In this document: piece after piece, positions 8,922 through 23,100 of the stretch
Numbering within the stretch: the stretch's first letter is position 1
Layout of the letters: every line of letters begins with the position of its first letter
Source: Halictus rubicundus
Lineage: Eukaryota > Arthropoda > Insecta > Hymenoptera > Halictidae
Reading direction: 5' to 3'
Length of the DNA stretch: 64,000 nucleotides
NCBI RefSeq assembly: GCF_050948215.1
Contig: NW_027488714.1
Span: 186,001 to 250,000, forward strand
Translations under genes and position numbers: made by a program
Notes under the pieces: generated by a model
What the model was told of the DNA's origin: nothing
Databases searched by the model: none
The model's input: the letters and a program-made list of their open reading frames with translations, nothing else

Positions 8922-9974
8922 TCTTATCTCTTTCTCTCCTTCTGTCTCTATCGTGCTGTGTACTCTGTTTATTTCGAATATATGGATTCAGTTACGGTTA
9001 TTTTAAATGTGTGCTGGGGGGGTCAAAGACCCCGTCTTCGTGTTTGGATTATGCTAGTGTGTGTGTTTGCTTGGAGGCGGTGGCGGTTGCTGTGTCCTCG
9101 TCTTGTTTTTATATAGTTCGTCTTGCTTTGTTTCTCTCCTTGGAGTTCGCTTGGGGTCGGTCAGTAGCCTACTGTTCCCACTTGACCCCTAAATACTCCT
9201 CGTCCTCGATAATACTTGTATACTAATTTTCATAACAATCCGGCTATTTTTTATTGTTTTTGACTCTATATATTCTTAGTCTATGGCTTTATACAGGGTG
9301 CCCTATATATTCCTACCTCTCTCTCTATTTTTATCTCTCTCTAAGCCTTTCTCACTAACTTTCTTTCCTTTTCTTTCTCTATCTCTACTCCTACCTGGCA
9401 AATCGACCGACCCCTTTGGTGTGGTTCCTTTGCTTCTGGATGTTCGCTTGCTCTCTCTCTTTCTTTTTCAGGTGTGCAGAGATTCACTTCTTTTTCGCTA
9501 TTTAGTCCTCAGGTTTGTTAATTACACCCACTTGTTGTTAATCGCGTCACTATTTCCGGTATTAACTAACCGGTAAAATGTTTTTTCGTGCGCGTGATAG
9601 TTCCTTCGCGGGTTTATTGTTAACACTCGGTATTCCGCGCGGTTTGTGACATTTTAACTAATCTTAACTAAATTCAATTAATTAATTAATTAATTAGCCA
9701 ATTTGTTCTAATTAAATTCAGTTCAAAATTCCGTTCTCCCGCGCGTATTTCACAAGATTCGTCCCTTTTCAGGGTTTTAATTGAACGCGGCACTGCGTTA
9801 CGCGTACCGAATTGCCCGTTTTATTGTATTTTTTTGCCAAAATCTCAAAAATTCTACTAGAAAACGTCCGTTTCGATTACTAAAACTCTAGCTTCGACTC
9901 ATTCGAGCACTACCTGGACGGAGCGTAAGTAAATAAACACGTCCGCTCGCGACGGCTGCCAGTCTCGAACTTCC
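8922..9974 (-). promoter_or_regulatory. Retrotransposon 5' UTR and presumed internal promoter region
   Basis: About 1.05 kb lies between the satellite and the ORF1 start. It holds no ORF that I would call. In element sense it starts near GGAAGTTCGAGACTGGCAGC (a few bases uncertain), contains an (AATT)n run at 9676-9696, and a GA-rich tract (complement of about 9314-9400). Full-length LINEs of this type usually carry an internal RNA polymerase II promoter at the 5' end. That is family knowledge, and no specific promoter motif was identified here. The complete 5' UTR argues against 5' truncation. Confidence 0.6.
9676..9696. repeat. Short (AATT)n microsatellite in the element 5' UTR
   Basis: Five tandem AATT units plus one base lie inside the 5' UTR. 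The tract is probably part of the element rather than host sequence. Confidence 0.85.
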
Positions 9975-12900
9975 ATACTCTACCCTATCCTATCCTCTAT
10001 CGTATCCTATCCTCTATCCTATCCAATCCCCTATCCTATCCTCTATCCTGTCCTATCATGAATCCTCTCCTATCCTCTATCCTATCCTATCCTGTATCCT
10101 ATCCTATCCTCTATCCGATCCTATCCTCTATACTATCCTATCCTCTATACTACCCAATCCCCTATCCTATCCTCTATCCGATCCTATCCTCTATCCTATC
10201 CTATCCTCTATCCTATAATATCCTCCATCCTATCCTCTACCCTATCCTATCCTCTATCCTATCCTCTCCTCTATACTACCCAATCCCCTATCCTATCCTC
10301 TATCCTATCCTATTCTCTACCCTATCCTATCCTCATGTCCTATCGTATCATGTCCTCTATCCTATCCAATCCCCTAGCCTATCCTCTATTCTGTCCTATC
10401 CTCTATCCTATACTATTCTCTATCCTATCCTCTACCCTATCCTATCCTCTATCCTATCCTCTCCTCTATACTACCCAATCCCCTATCCTATCCTCTATCC
10501 TATCCTATCGTCTATCCTATACTATCCTCTATCGTATCCTATCCTCTATCCTATCCTACCCTCTATTCTATCCAATCCCCTATCCTATCATCTATCCGAA
10601 CCTATCCTCTATCCTATCCTATCCTCTATCCTATAATATCAGCTATCCTATACTATTCTCTATCCTATCCTATCCTCTATCCTATCCTACCCTCTATTCT
10701 ATCCAATCCCCTATCCTATCATCTATCCGAACCTATCCTCTATCCTATCCTATCCTCTATCCTATAATATCAGCTATCCTATACTATTCTCTATCCTATA
10801 CTATTCTCTATCCTATCCTATCCTCTATCTTATACTATCCTCTATCGTATCTTATCCTCTATCCTATCCTATCCTCTATTCTATACAATCCCCTATAATA
10901 TCATCTATCCGAAACTATCCTCTATCCTATAATATCTTCTATTCTATACTATTCTCTATCCTATCCTATCCTCTATCCTATACTATCCTCTATCGTATCC
11001 TATCCTCTATCCTATTCAATCCTCTATCCTATCCTCTATCGTATCCTATCCTCTATCCGATCCTATCCTCTATCCTATCCTATCCTCCATCCTATCCTAT
11101 TCTCTATCCTATCCTCTACCCTATCCTATCCTCTATCCTATAATATCATTTATCCTATACTATCCTCTATCCTATCCTATCCTCTATCCTATCCTATCCT
11201 CTATCCTATCCTATCCTCTATCCTATCCTATCCCCTATCCTGTCCTCTATCCGATCCTATCCTCTATCCTATTCTATTCTCTATCCTATCCTCTACCCTA
11301 TCCTATCCTCTATCCGATCCTATCCTCTATCCTATCCTATTCTCTATCCTATCCTCTACCCTATCCTATCCTCTATCCTATAATATCATCTATCCTATAC
11401 TATTCTCTATCCTATCCTATCCTCTATCCTATCCTATCCTCTATCCTATCCAATCCTCTATCCTATCCTATTCTGTATCCTACACTCTACCCTATCCTAT
11501 CCTCTATCGTATCCTATCCTCTATCCGAACCTATCCTCTATCCTATCCTATCCTCTATCCTATCCTATTCTCTATCCTATCCTATCCTCTATCCTATCCT
11601 ATTCTCTATCCTATCCTATCCTCTATCCTATCCTATTCTCTATCCTATCCGCTACCCTATCCTATCCTCTATCCTATCCTATCCTCTATCCTATCCTATT
11701 CTCTATCCTATCCTCTACCCTATCCTATCCTCTATCCTATAATATCATCTATCCTATACTATTCTCTATCCTATCCTATCCTCTATCCTATCCTATCCTC
11801 TGTCCTATCCTATCCTCTATCCTATCCTATCCTCTATCCTATCCTATCCCCTATCCTGTCCTCTATCCGATCCTATCCTCTATCCTATTCTATTCTCTAT
11901 CCTATCCTCTACCCTACCCTATCCTCTATCCGATCCTATCCTCTATCCTATCCTATTCTCTATCCTATCCTCTACCCTATCCTATCCTCTATCCTATAAT
12001 ATCATCTATCCTATACTATTCTCTATCCTATCCTATCCTCTATCCTGTCCTATCCTCTATCCTATCCAATCCTCTATCCTATCCTATTCTGTATCCTACA
12101 CTCTACCCTATCCTATCCTCTATCGTATCCTATCCTCTATCCGAACCTATCCTCTATCCTATCCTATCCTCTATCCTATCCTATTCTCTATCCTATCCTA
12201 TCCTCTATCGTATCCTATCCTCTATCCGATCCTATCCTCTATACTATCCTATCCTCTACCCTATCCTATCCTCTATCCTATCCTATCCTCTATCCTATCC
12301 TATCCTCTACCCTATCCTATCCTCTATCCTATCCTATCCTGTATCCTATCCCATTCTCTATCCTATCCTCTACCCTATTCTATCCTCCATCCTATACTAT
12401 CATCTATCCTATCATATTCTCTATCCTGTCCTCTATCGTCTGCTCTATCCTATCCTATCCACTATCCTATCCTATCCTCAAACCTATCCTATCCTCTATC
12501 CTATCCAATCACCTATCCTATCCTCTATACGATCCTATCCTCTATGCTATCTTATCCTCTATCCGATCATATCCGTTATCCTATCCTCTCCTCTACCCTA
12601 TCCTATCCTCTATCCTATCCAATCACCTATCCTATCCTCTATCCGATCCTATCCTCTATCCGATCCTATCCTCTATCCTATACTCTACCCTATCCTATCC
12701 TCTATCCTATCCTATAATCTATCCTATCCTATCCTCTACCCTATCCTATCCTCTATCCTATCCTATCCTCTATCCTATCCTATCCCCTATCCTGTCCTCT
12801 ATCAGATCCTATCCTCTATCCTATTCTATTCTCTATCCTATCCTCTACCCTATCCTATCCTCTATCCGATCCTATCCTCTATCCTATCCTATTCTCTATC

Positions 12901-15900
12901 CTATCCTCTAGCCTATCCTATCCTCTATCCTATAATATCATCTATCCTATACTATTCTCTATCCTATCCTATACTCTATCCTATCCTATCCTCTATCCTA
13001 TCCAATCCTCTATCCTATCCTCTATCCTATCCTATTCTGTATCCTACACTCTACCCTATCCTATCCTCTATCGTATCCTATCCTCTATCCGAACCTATCC
13101 TCTATCCTATCCTATCCTCTATCCTATCCTATTCTCTATCCTATCCTATCCTCTATCCTATCCTATTCTCTATCCTATCCTGTCCTCTATCCTATCCTAT
13201 TCTCTATCCTATCCGCTACCCTATCCTATCCTCTATCCTATCCTATCCTCTATCCTATCCAATCCTCTATCCTATCCTCTATCCGATCCTATACTCTATA
13301 CTATCCTATCCTCTACCCTATCCTATCCTCTATCCTATCCTATCCTCTATCCTATCCTATCCTCTACCCTATCCTATCCTCTATCCTATCCTATCCTCTA
13401 TCCTATCCTATCCTGTATCCTATCCTATTCTCTATCCTATCCTCTACCCTATCCTATCCTCCATCCTATACTATCATCTATCCTATCATATTCTCTATCC
13501 TGTCCAATCACCTATCCTATCCTCTATACGATCCTATCCTCTATCCGATCCTATCCTCTATCCTATACTCTACCCTATCCTATCCTCTATCCTATCCTAT
13601 AATCTATCCTATCCTATCCTCTACCCTATCCTATCCTCTATCATATCCTATCCTCTATCCTATCCAATCCCCTATCCTAACCTCTATCCTGTCCTATCCT
13701 CTATCGTATACTATTCTCTATCCTATCCTCTACTATATCCTATCCTCTATCCTATCCTCTCCTCTATACTACCCAATCCCCAATCCTATCCTCTATACGA
13801 TCCTATCCTCTATGCTATCTTATCCTCTATCCGATCCTCTTCTGTATAATATACTCTATCCTATCCTATCCTCTACCCTATCCTATCCTCTATCATATCC
13901 TATCCTCTATCCTATCCAATCCCCTATCCTAACCTCTATCCTGTCCTATCCTCTATCGTATACTATTCTCTATCCTATCCTCTACTATATCCTATCCTCT
14001 ATCCTATCCTCTCCTCTATACTACCCAATCCCCTATCCTAACCTCTATCCTGTCCTATCCTCTATCGTATACTATTCTCTATCCTATCCTCTACTATATC
14101 CTATCCTCTATCCTATCCTCTCCTCTATACTACCCAATAACCTATCCTATCCTCTATCCGATCCTATCCTCTATCCGATCCTATCCTCTATCCTATCCTA
14201 TTCTGTACCCTATACTGTACACTATCCTATCCTCTATCGTATCCTATCCTGTATCCTATCCAATCCTCGATCCTATCCTCTATCCTATCCTCTATCGTAT
14301 CCTATCCTCTAAACGATCCTATCCTCTATACGATCCTATCCTCTATGCTATCTTATCCTCTATCCGATCATATCCGTTATCCTATCCTCTCCTCTACCCT
14401 ATCCTATCCTCTATCCTATCCAATCACCTATCCTATCCTCTATCCGATCCTATCCTCTATCCGATCCTATCCTCTATCCTATACTCTACCCTATCCTATC
14501 CTCTATCCTATCCTATAATCTATCCTATCCTATCCTCTACCCTATCCTATCCTCTATCATATCCTATCCTCTATCCTATCCAATCCCCTACCCTAACCTC
14601 TATCCTGTCCTATCCTCTATCGTATACTATTCTCTATCCTATCCTCTACTATATCCTATCCTCTATCCTATCCTCTCCTCTATACTACCCAATCCTCTAT
14701 CCTATCCTCTATACGATCCTATCCTCTATGCTATCTTATCCTCTATCCGATCCTCTTCTGTATAATATACTCTATCCTATCCTATCCTCTACCCTATCCT
14801 ATCCTCTATCATATCCTATCCTCTATCCTATCCAATCCCCTATCCTAACCTCTATCCTGTCCTATCCTCTATCCTATCCTCTACTATATCCTATCCTCTA
14901 TCCTATCCTCTCCTCTATACTACCCAATCCCCTATCCTAACCTCTATCCTGTCCTATCCTCTATCGTATACTATTCTCTATCCTATCCTCTACTATATCC
15001 TATCCTCTATCCTATCCTCTCCTCTATACTACCCAATAACCTATCCTATCCTCTATCCGATCCTATCCTCTATCCGATCCTATCCTCTATCCTATACTCT
15101 ACCCTATCCTATCCTCTATCCTATCCTATAATCTATCCTATCCTATCCTCTACCCTATCCTATCCTCTATCATATCCTATCCTCTATCCTATCCAATCCC
15201 CTATCCTAACCTCTATCCTGTCCTATCCTCTATCGTATACTATTCTCTATCCTATCCTCTACTATATCCTATCCTCTATCCTATCCTCTCCTCTATACTA
15301 CCCAATCCCCTATCCTATCCTCTATACGATCCTATCCTCTATGCTATCTTATCCTCTATCCGATCCTATCCTCTATCCTATCCTATCCTCTATCCTATCC
15401 TCTATCCGATCCTATCCTCTATACCATCCTATCCTCTACCCTATCCTATCCTCTATCCTATCCTATTCTGTATCCTATACTCTACACTATCCTATCCTCT
15501 ATCGTATCCTATCCTCTATCCTATCCAATCCTCGATCCTATCCTCTATCCTATCCTCTATCGTATCCTATCCTCTAAACGATCCTATCCTCTATACTATC
15601 CTATCCTCTATGCTATCTTATCCTCTATCCGATCCTATCCTCTATCCTATCCTATCCTCTATCCAATCCTCTTCTGTATAATATACTCTACCCTATCCTA
15701 TCCTCTATCCGATCCTATCCTATTCTGTATCCTATCCTCTATCCTATCCTATCCTCTATCCTATCCAATCCCCTATCCTATCCTCTATCCTATCCTATCC
15801 TCTATTCTATCCAATCCCCTATCCTATCATCTATCCGAGCCTATCCTCTATCCTATCCTATCCTCTATCCTATAATATCATCTATCCTATCCTATCCACT

Positions 15901-17057
15901 ATCCTATCCGATCCTCAATCCTATCCTATCATGAATCCTCTCCTATCCTCTACCCTATCCTATCCTGTATCCTATCCTATCCTCTATCCTATAATATCCT
16001 CTATCCTATCCTATCCTCTATCCTATCCTATTCTGTATCCTATACTCTACCCTATCCTATCCTCTATCCTATCCTATCCTCTATCGTATCCTATCCTCTA
16101 TCCTATCCTATCCTCTATCCTATCCAATCCCCTATCCTATCCTCTATCCTATACTATTCTCTATCCTATCCTCTACCCTATCCTATCCTCTATCCTATCC
16201 TCTTCTCTATATTACCCAATCCCCTATCCTATCCTCTATCCGATCCTATCCTCTATCCTATCCTATCCTCTATCCTATAATATCATCTATCCTATACTAT
16301 TCTCTATCCTATCCTATCCTCTATCCTATACTATCCTCTATCGTATCCTATCCTCTATACTATCCTCTCCTCTATACTACCCAATCCCCTATCCTATCCT
16401 CTATCCGATCCTATCCTCTATCCTATCCTATCCTCTATCCTATAATATCCTCCATCCTATAATATCATCTATCCTATACTATTCTCTATCCTATCCTATC
16501 GTCTATCCAATACTATCCTCTATCGTATCCTATCCTCTATCCTATCCTACCCTCTATTCTATCCAATCCCCTATCCTATCATCTATCCGAACCTATCCTC
16601 TATCCTATCCTATCCTCTATCCTATAATATCAGCTATCCTATACTATTCTCTATCCTATCCTATCCTCTATCCTATAATATCTTCTATTGTATACTATTC
16701 TCTATCCTATCCTATCCTCTGTCCTATACTATCCTCTATCGTATCCTATCCTCTATCCTATCCAATCCTCTATCCTATCCTCTATCGTATCCTATCCTCT
16801 ATCCGATCCTATCCTCTATCCTATCCTATCCTCCATCCTATCCTATTCTCTATCCTATCCTCTACCCTATCCTAGTCCTCTATCCTATAATATCATTTAT
16901 CCTATACTATCCTCTATCCTATCCTATCCTCTATCCTATACTATCCTCTATCGTATCCTATCCTCTATCCGATCCTATCCTCTATCCTATCCTATCCTCT
17001 ATCCTATCCTCTACCCTATCCTATCCTCTATCCTATAATATCATTTATCCTATACTA
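9975..17057. repeat. CTATC/CTATCCT satellite with short higher-order repeats, right flank
   Basis: Satellite resumes at about 9975 with TACTCTACCCTATCC and carries on unbroken. Marker variants recur with periods of several hundred bases. CCCCTATCCTG followed by a CCGATCC word occurs at 11232 and 11848 (616 bp apart). A rarer version with CAGATCC occurs at 12802 and again in the 17 and 18 kb copies. The start of the LLYNILYPI-coding variant recurs at 13812 and 14728 (916 bp apart). ATGAATCCTCTCC variants lie at 10058 and 15931. No gene is supported; the reading frames here are repeat translations. Confidence 0.93.
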
Positions 17058-20000
17058 TCCTCTATCCTATCCTACCCTCTATCCTATACTATCCTCTATC
17101 GTATCCTATCCTCTATCCGAGCCTATCCTCTATCCTATCCTATCCTCTATCCTATCCTATTCTGTATCCTATACTCTACCCTATCCTATCCTCTATCCGA
17201 ACCTATCCTCTATCCTATCCTATCCTCTATGCTATCCAATCCTCTATCCTGTCCTATCCTATCCGCTACCCTATCCTATCCTCTGTCCTATCCTATCCTA
17301 TCCTCTGTCCTATCCTATCCTCTATCCTATCCTATCCTCTATCCTATCCTATCCCCTATCCTGTCCTCTATCAGATCCTATCCTCTATCCTATTCTATTC
17401 TCTATCCTATCCTCTACCCTATCCTATCCTCTATCCGATCCTATCCTCTATCCTATCCTATTCTCTATCCTATCCTCTAGCCTATCCTATCCTCTATCCT
17501 ATAATATCATCTATCCTATACTATTCTCTATCCTATCCTATCCTCTATCCTATCCTATCCTCTATCCTATCCAATCCTCTATCCTATCCTCTATCCTATC
17601 CTATTCTGTATCCTACACTCTACCCTATCCTATCCTCTATCGTATCCTATCCTCTATCCGAACCTATCCTCTATCCTATCCTATCCTCTATCCTATCCTA
17701 TTCTCTATCCTATCCTATCCTATCCTCTATCCTATCCTATTCTCTATCCTATCCTATCCTCTATCCTATCCTATTCTCTATCCTATCCGCTACCCTATCC
17801 TATCCTCTATCCTATCCTATCCTCTATCCTATCCAATCCTCTATCCTATCCTCTATCGTATCCTATCCTCTATCCGATCCTATCCTCTATACTATCCTAT
17901 CCTCTACCCTATCCTATCCTCTATCCTATCCTATCCTCTATCCTATCCTATCCTCTACCCTATCCTATCCTCTATCCTATCCTATCCTCTATCCTATCCT
18001 ATCCTGTATCCTATCCTATTCTCTATCCTATCCTCTACCCTATCCTATCCTCCATCCTATACTATCATCTATCCTATCATATTCTCTATCCTGTCCAATC
18101 ACCTATCCTATCCTCTATACGATCCTATCCTCTATCCGATCCTATCCTCTATCCTATACTCTACCCTATCCTATCCTCTATCCTATCCTATAATCTATCC
18201 TATCCTATCCTCTACCCTATCCTATCCTCTATCATATCCTATCCTCTATCCTATCCAATCCCCTATCCTAACCTCTATCCTGTCCTATCCTCTATCGTAT
18301 ACTATTCTCTATCCTATCCTCTACTATATCCTTTCCTCTATCCTATCCTCTCCTCTATACTACCCAATCCCCAATCCTATCCTCTATACGATCCTATCCT
18401 CTATGCTATCTTATCCTCTATCCGATCCTCTTCTGTATAATATACTCTATCCTATCCTATCCTCTACCCTATCCTATCCTCTATCATATCCTATCCTCTA
18501 TCCTATCCATCCCCTATCCTAACCTCTATCCTGTCCTATCCTCTATCGTATACTATTCTCTATCCTATCCTCTACTATATCCTATCCTCTATCCTATCCT
18601 CTCCTCTATACTACCCAATCCCCTATCCTAACCTCTATCCTATCCTACCCTCTATCCTATACTATCCTCTATCGTATCCTATCCTCTATCCGAGCCTATC
18701 CTCTATCCTATCCTATCCTCTATCCTATCCTATTCTGTATCCTATACTCTACCCTATCCTATCCTCTATCCGAACCTATCCTCTATCCTATCCTATCCTC
18801 TATGCTATCCAATCCTCTATCCTGTCCTATCCTATCCGCTACCCTATCCTATCCTCTGTCCTATCCTATCCTCTATCCTATCCTATCCTCTATCCTATCC
18901 TATCCCCTATCCTGTCCTCTATCAGATCCTATCCTCTATCCTATTCTATTCTCTATCCTATCCTCTACCCTATCCTATCCTCTATCCGATCCTATCCTCT
19001 ATCCTATCCTATTCTCTATCCTATCCTCTAGCCTATCCTATCCTCTATCCTATAATATCATCTATCCTATACTATTCTCTATCCTATCCTATCCTCTATC
19101 CTATCCTATCCTCTATCCTATCCAATCCTCTATCCTATCCTCTATCCTATCCTATTCTGTATCCTACACTCTACCCTATCCTATCCTCTATCGTATCCTA
19201 TCCTCTATCCGAACCTATCCTCTATCCTATCCTATCCTCTATCCTATCCTATTCTCTATCCTATCCTATCCTATCCTCTATCCTATCCTATTCTCTATCC
19301 TATCCTATCCTCTATCCTATCCTATTCTCTATCCTATCCGCTACCCTATCCTATCCTCTATCCTATCCTATCCTCTATCCTATCCAATCCTCTATCCTAT
19401 CCTCTATCGTATCCTATCCTCTATCCGATCCTATCCTCTATACTATCCTATCCTCTACCCTATCCTATCCTCTATCCTATCCTATCCTCTATCCTATCCT
19501 ATCCTCTACCCTATCCTATCCTCTATCCTATCCTATCCTCTATCCTATCCTATCCTGTATCCTATCCTATTCTCTATCCTATCCTCTACCCTATCCTATC
19601 CTCCATCCTATACTATCATCTATCCTATCATATTCTCTATCCTGTCCAATCACCTATCCTATCCTCTATACGATCCTATCCTCTATCCGATCCTATCCTC
19701 TATCCTATACTCTACCCTATCCTATCCTCTATCCTATCCTATAATCTATCCTATCCTATCCTCTACCCTATCCTATCCTCTATCATATCCTATCCTCTAT
19801 CCTATCCAATCCCCTATCCTAACCTCTATCCTGTCCTATCCTCTATCGTATACTATTCTCTATCCTATCCTCTACTATATCCTTTCCTCTATCCTATCCT
19901 CTCCTCTATACTACCCAATCCCCAATCCTATCCTCTATACGATCCTATCCTCTATGCTATCTTATCCTCTATCCGATCCTCTTCTGTATAATATACTCTA

Positions 20001-20190
20001 TCCTATCCTATCCTCTACCCTATCCTATCCTCTATCATATCCTATCCTCTATCCTATCCATCCCCTATCCTAACCTCTATCCTGTCCTATCCTCTATCGT
20101 ATACTATTCTCTATCCTATCCTCTACTATATCCTATCCTCTATCCTATCCTCTCCTCTATACTACCCAATCCCCTATCCTAACCTCTATC
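17058..20190. repeat. Tandem pair of higher-order repeat units, 1573-bp shift
   Basis: About 17058-18630 is repeated at about 18631-20190. Matching rare variants include CTATGCTATCCAATCC at 17229 and 18802 (shift 1573) and TATCAGATCC at 17372 and 18922 (shift 1550). The first copy carries about 22 extra bases near 17290, which accounts for the difference. A related segment with the same CAGATCC marker is at 12802. Boundaries were read by eye. Confidence 0.82.
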
Positions 20191-23100
20191 CTGTCCTATC
20201 CTCTATCGTATACTATTCTCTATCCTATCCTCTACTATATCCTATCCTCTATCCTATCCTCTCCTCTATACTACCCAATAACCTATCCTATCCTCTATCC
20301 GATCCTATCCTCTATCCGATCCTATCCTCTATCCTATCCTATTCTGTACCCTATACTGTACACTATCCTATCCTCTATCGTATCCTATCCTGTATCCTAT
20401 CCAATCCTCGATCCTATCCTCTATCCTATCCTCTATCGTATCCTATCCTCTAAACGATCCTATCCTCTATACTATCCTATCCTCTATGCTATCTTATCCT
20501 CTATCCGATCCTATCCTATTCTCTATCCTATCCTCTATCCTATCCTATCCTCTATCCTATCCAATCCCCTATCCTATCCTCTATCCTATCCTATCCTCTA
20601 TTCTATCCAATCCCCTATCCCATCATCTATCCGAGCCTATCCTCTATCCTATCCTATCCTCTATCCTATAATATCATCTATCCTATCCTATCCACTATCC
20701 TATCCGATCCTCAATCCTATCCTATCATGAATCCTCTCCTATCCTCTATCCTATCCTATCCTGTATCCTATCCTATCCTCTATCCTATCCTATCCTCTAT
20801 CCTATCCTATCCTCTATCCTATCCAATCCCCTATCCTGTCCTCTATCCGATCCTATCCTCTATCCTATTCTATTCTCTATCCTATCCTCTACCCTATCCT
20901 ATCCTCTATCCAATCATCTTCTGTATAATATACTCTACCCTATCCTATCCTCTATCCGAACCTATCCTCTATCCTATCCTATCCTCTATCCTATCCTATT
21001 CTCTATCCTATCCTATCCTCTATCCTATCCTATTCTCTATCCTATCCTATCCTCTATCCTATCCTATTCTCTATCCTATCCGCTACCCTATCCTATCCTC
21101 TATCCTATCCTATCCTCTATCCTATCCAATCCTCTATCCTATCCTCTATCGTATCCTATCCTCTATCCGATCCTATCCTCTATACTATCCTATCCTCTAT
21201 CCTATCCTATCCTCTATCCTATCCTATCCTCTACCCTATCCTATCCTCTATCCTATCCTATCCTCTATCCTATCCTATCGTGTATCCTATCCTATTCTCT
21301 ATCCTATCCTCTACCCTATCCTATCCTCCATCCTATACTATCATCTATCCTATCATATTCTCTATCCTGTCCTCTATCGTCTGCTCTATCCTATCCTATC
21401 CACTATCCTATCCTATCCTCAAACCTATCCTATCCTCTATCCTATCCAATCACCTATCCTATCCTCTATACGATCCTATCCTCTATCCGATCCTATCCTC
21501 TATCCTATACTCTACCCTATCCTATCCTCTATCCTATCCTATAATCTATCCTATCCTATCCTCTACCCTATCCTATCCTCTATCATATCCTATCCTCTAT
21601 CCTATCCAATCCCCTATCCTAACCTCTATCCTGTCCTATCCTCTATCGTATCCAATCCCCTATCCTAACCTCTATCCTGTCCTATCCTCTATCGTATACT
21701 ATTCTCTATCCTATCCTCTACTATATCCTATCCTCTATCCTATCCTCTCCTCTATACTACCCAATCCCCTATCCTAACCTCTATCCTGTCCTATCCTCTA
21801 TCGTATACTATTCTCTATCCTATCCTCTACTATATCCTATCCTCTATCCTATCCTCTCCTCTATACTACCCAATAACCTATCCTATCCTCTATCCGATCC
21901 TATCCTCTATCCGATCCTATCCTCTATCCTATACTCTACCCTATCCTATCCTCTATCCTATCCTATAATCTATCCTATCCTATCCTCTACCCTATCCTAT
22001 CCTCTATCATATCATATCCTCTATCCTATCCAATCCCCTATCCTAACCTCTATCCTGTCCTATCCTCTATCGTATACTATTCTCTATCCTATCCTCTACT
22101 ATATCCTATCCTCTATCCTATCCTCTCCTCTATACTACCCAATCCCCTATCCTATCCTCTATACGATCCTATCCTCTATGCTATCTTATCCTCTATCCGA
22201 TCCTATCCTCTATCCTATCCCATCCTCTATCCTATCCTCTATCGTATCCTATCCTCTATCCGATCCTATCCTCTATACAATCCTATCCTCTACCCTATCC
22301 TATCCTCTATCCTATACTATTCTATATCCTATCCTCTACCCTATCCTATCCTCTATCCTATCCTCTCCTCTATACTACCCAATCCCCTATCCTATCCTCT
22401 ATCCGATCCTATCCTCTATCCTATCCTATCCTCTATCCTATAATATCATCTATCCTATGCTATTCTCTATCCTATCCTATCCTCTATCCTATACTATCCT
22501 CTATCGTATCCTATCCTCTATCCTATCCTATCCTCTATTCTATCCAATCCCCTATCCTATCATCTATCCGAGCCTATCCTTTATCCTATCCTATCTTCTA
22601 TCCTATAATATCATCTATTCTATCCTATCCACTATCCTATCCGATCCTCAATCCTATCCTATCATGAATCCTCTCCTATCCTCTATCCTATCCTATCCTG
22701 TATCCTATCCTATCCTCTATCCTATAATATCCTCTATCCTATCCTATCCTCTATCCTATACTATCCTCTATCGTATCCTATCCTCTATCCTATCCTACCC
22801 TCTATTCTATCCAATTCCCTATCCTATCATCTATCCGAACCTATCCTCGATCCTACCCTATCCTCTATCCTATACTATTCCCTATCCTATCCTCTACCCT
22901 ATCCTATCCTCTATCCTATCCTCACCTCTATACTACCCAATCCCCTATCCTATCCTCTATCCTATCCTATCCTCTACCCTATCCTATCCTCATGTCCTAT
23001 CGTATCACGTCCTCTGTCCTATCCAATCCCCTAGCCTATCCTCTATTCTGTCCTATCCTCTATCCTATACTATTCTCTATCCTATCCTCTACCCTATCCT

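Larger units (their letters stand above)
3904..9974 (-). mobile_element. R1-clade non-LTR retrotransposon, full length, inserted in satellite
   Basis: A 6.07-kb block of non-satellite sequence carries two open reading frames in the order expected for R1-clade LINEs: gag-like ORF1 with zinc knuckles, then ORF2 with an AP endonuclease and a reverse transcriptase. Read on the minus strand it has a 5' UTR of about 1.05 kb, ORF1, a short overlap, ORF2 and a 3' UTR of about 157 bp. There are no terminal repeats and no poly(A) tract at the 3' end (no T run near 3904), which fits R1-like elements better than Jockey- or L1-like ones. No frameshift or internal stop was seen in either ORF, so the copy looks recent. 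The left edge is fixed to within 2 bp by comparison with 3109-3268. The right edge is placed at 9971-9975, where TACTCTACCC satellite resumes. No target-site duplication longer than a few bases is visible. Clade assignment is from motif recognition, not a phylogeny. Confidence 0.93.

Noticed and set aside
9011..9576. Plus-strand frames in the element 5' UTR
   Set aside because: They are low-complexity readings of pyrimidine-rich DNA, opposite to the direction of the element, with no domain.
3904..9974. Target-site duplication flanking the retrotransposon
   Set aside because: Left-flank end (CTCCTATC) and right-flank start (ATACTCTACCC) do not match. The satellite makes matches of a few bases meaningless.
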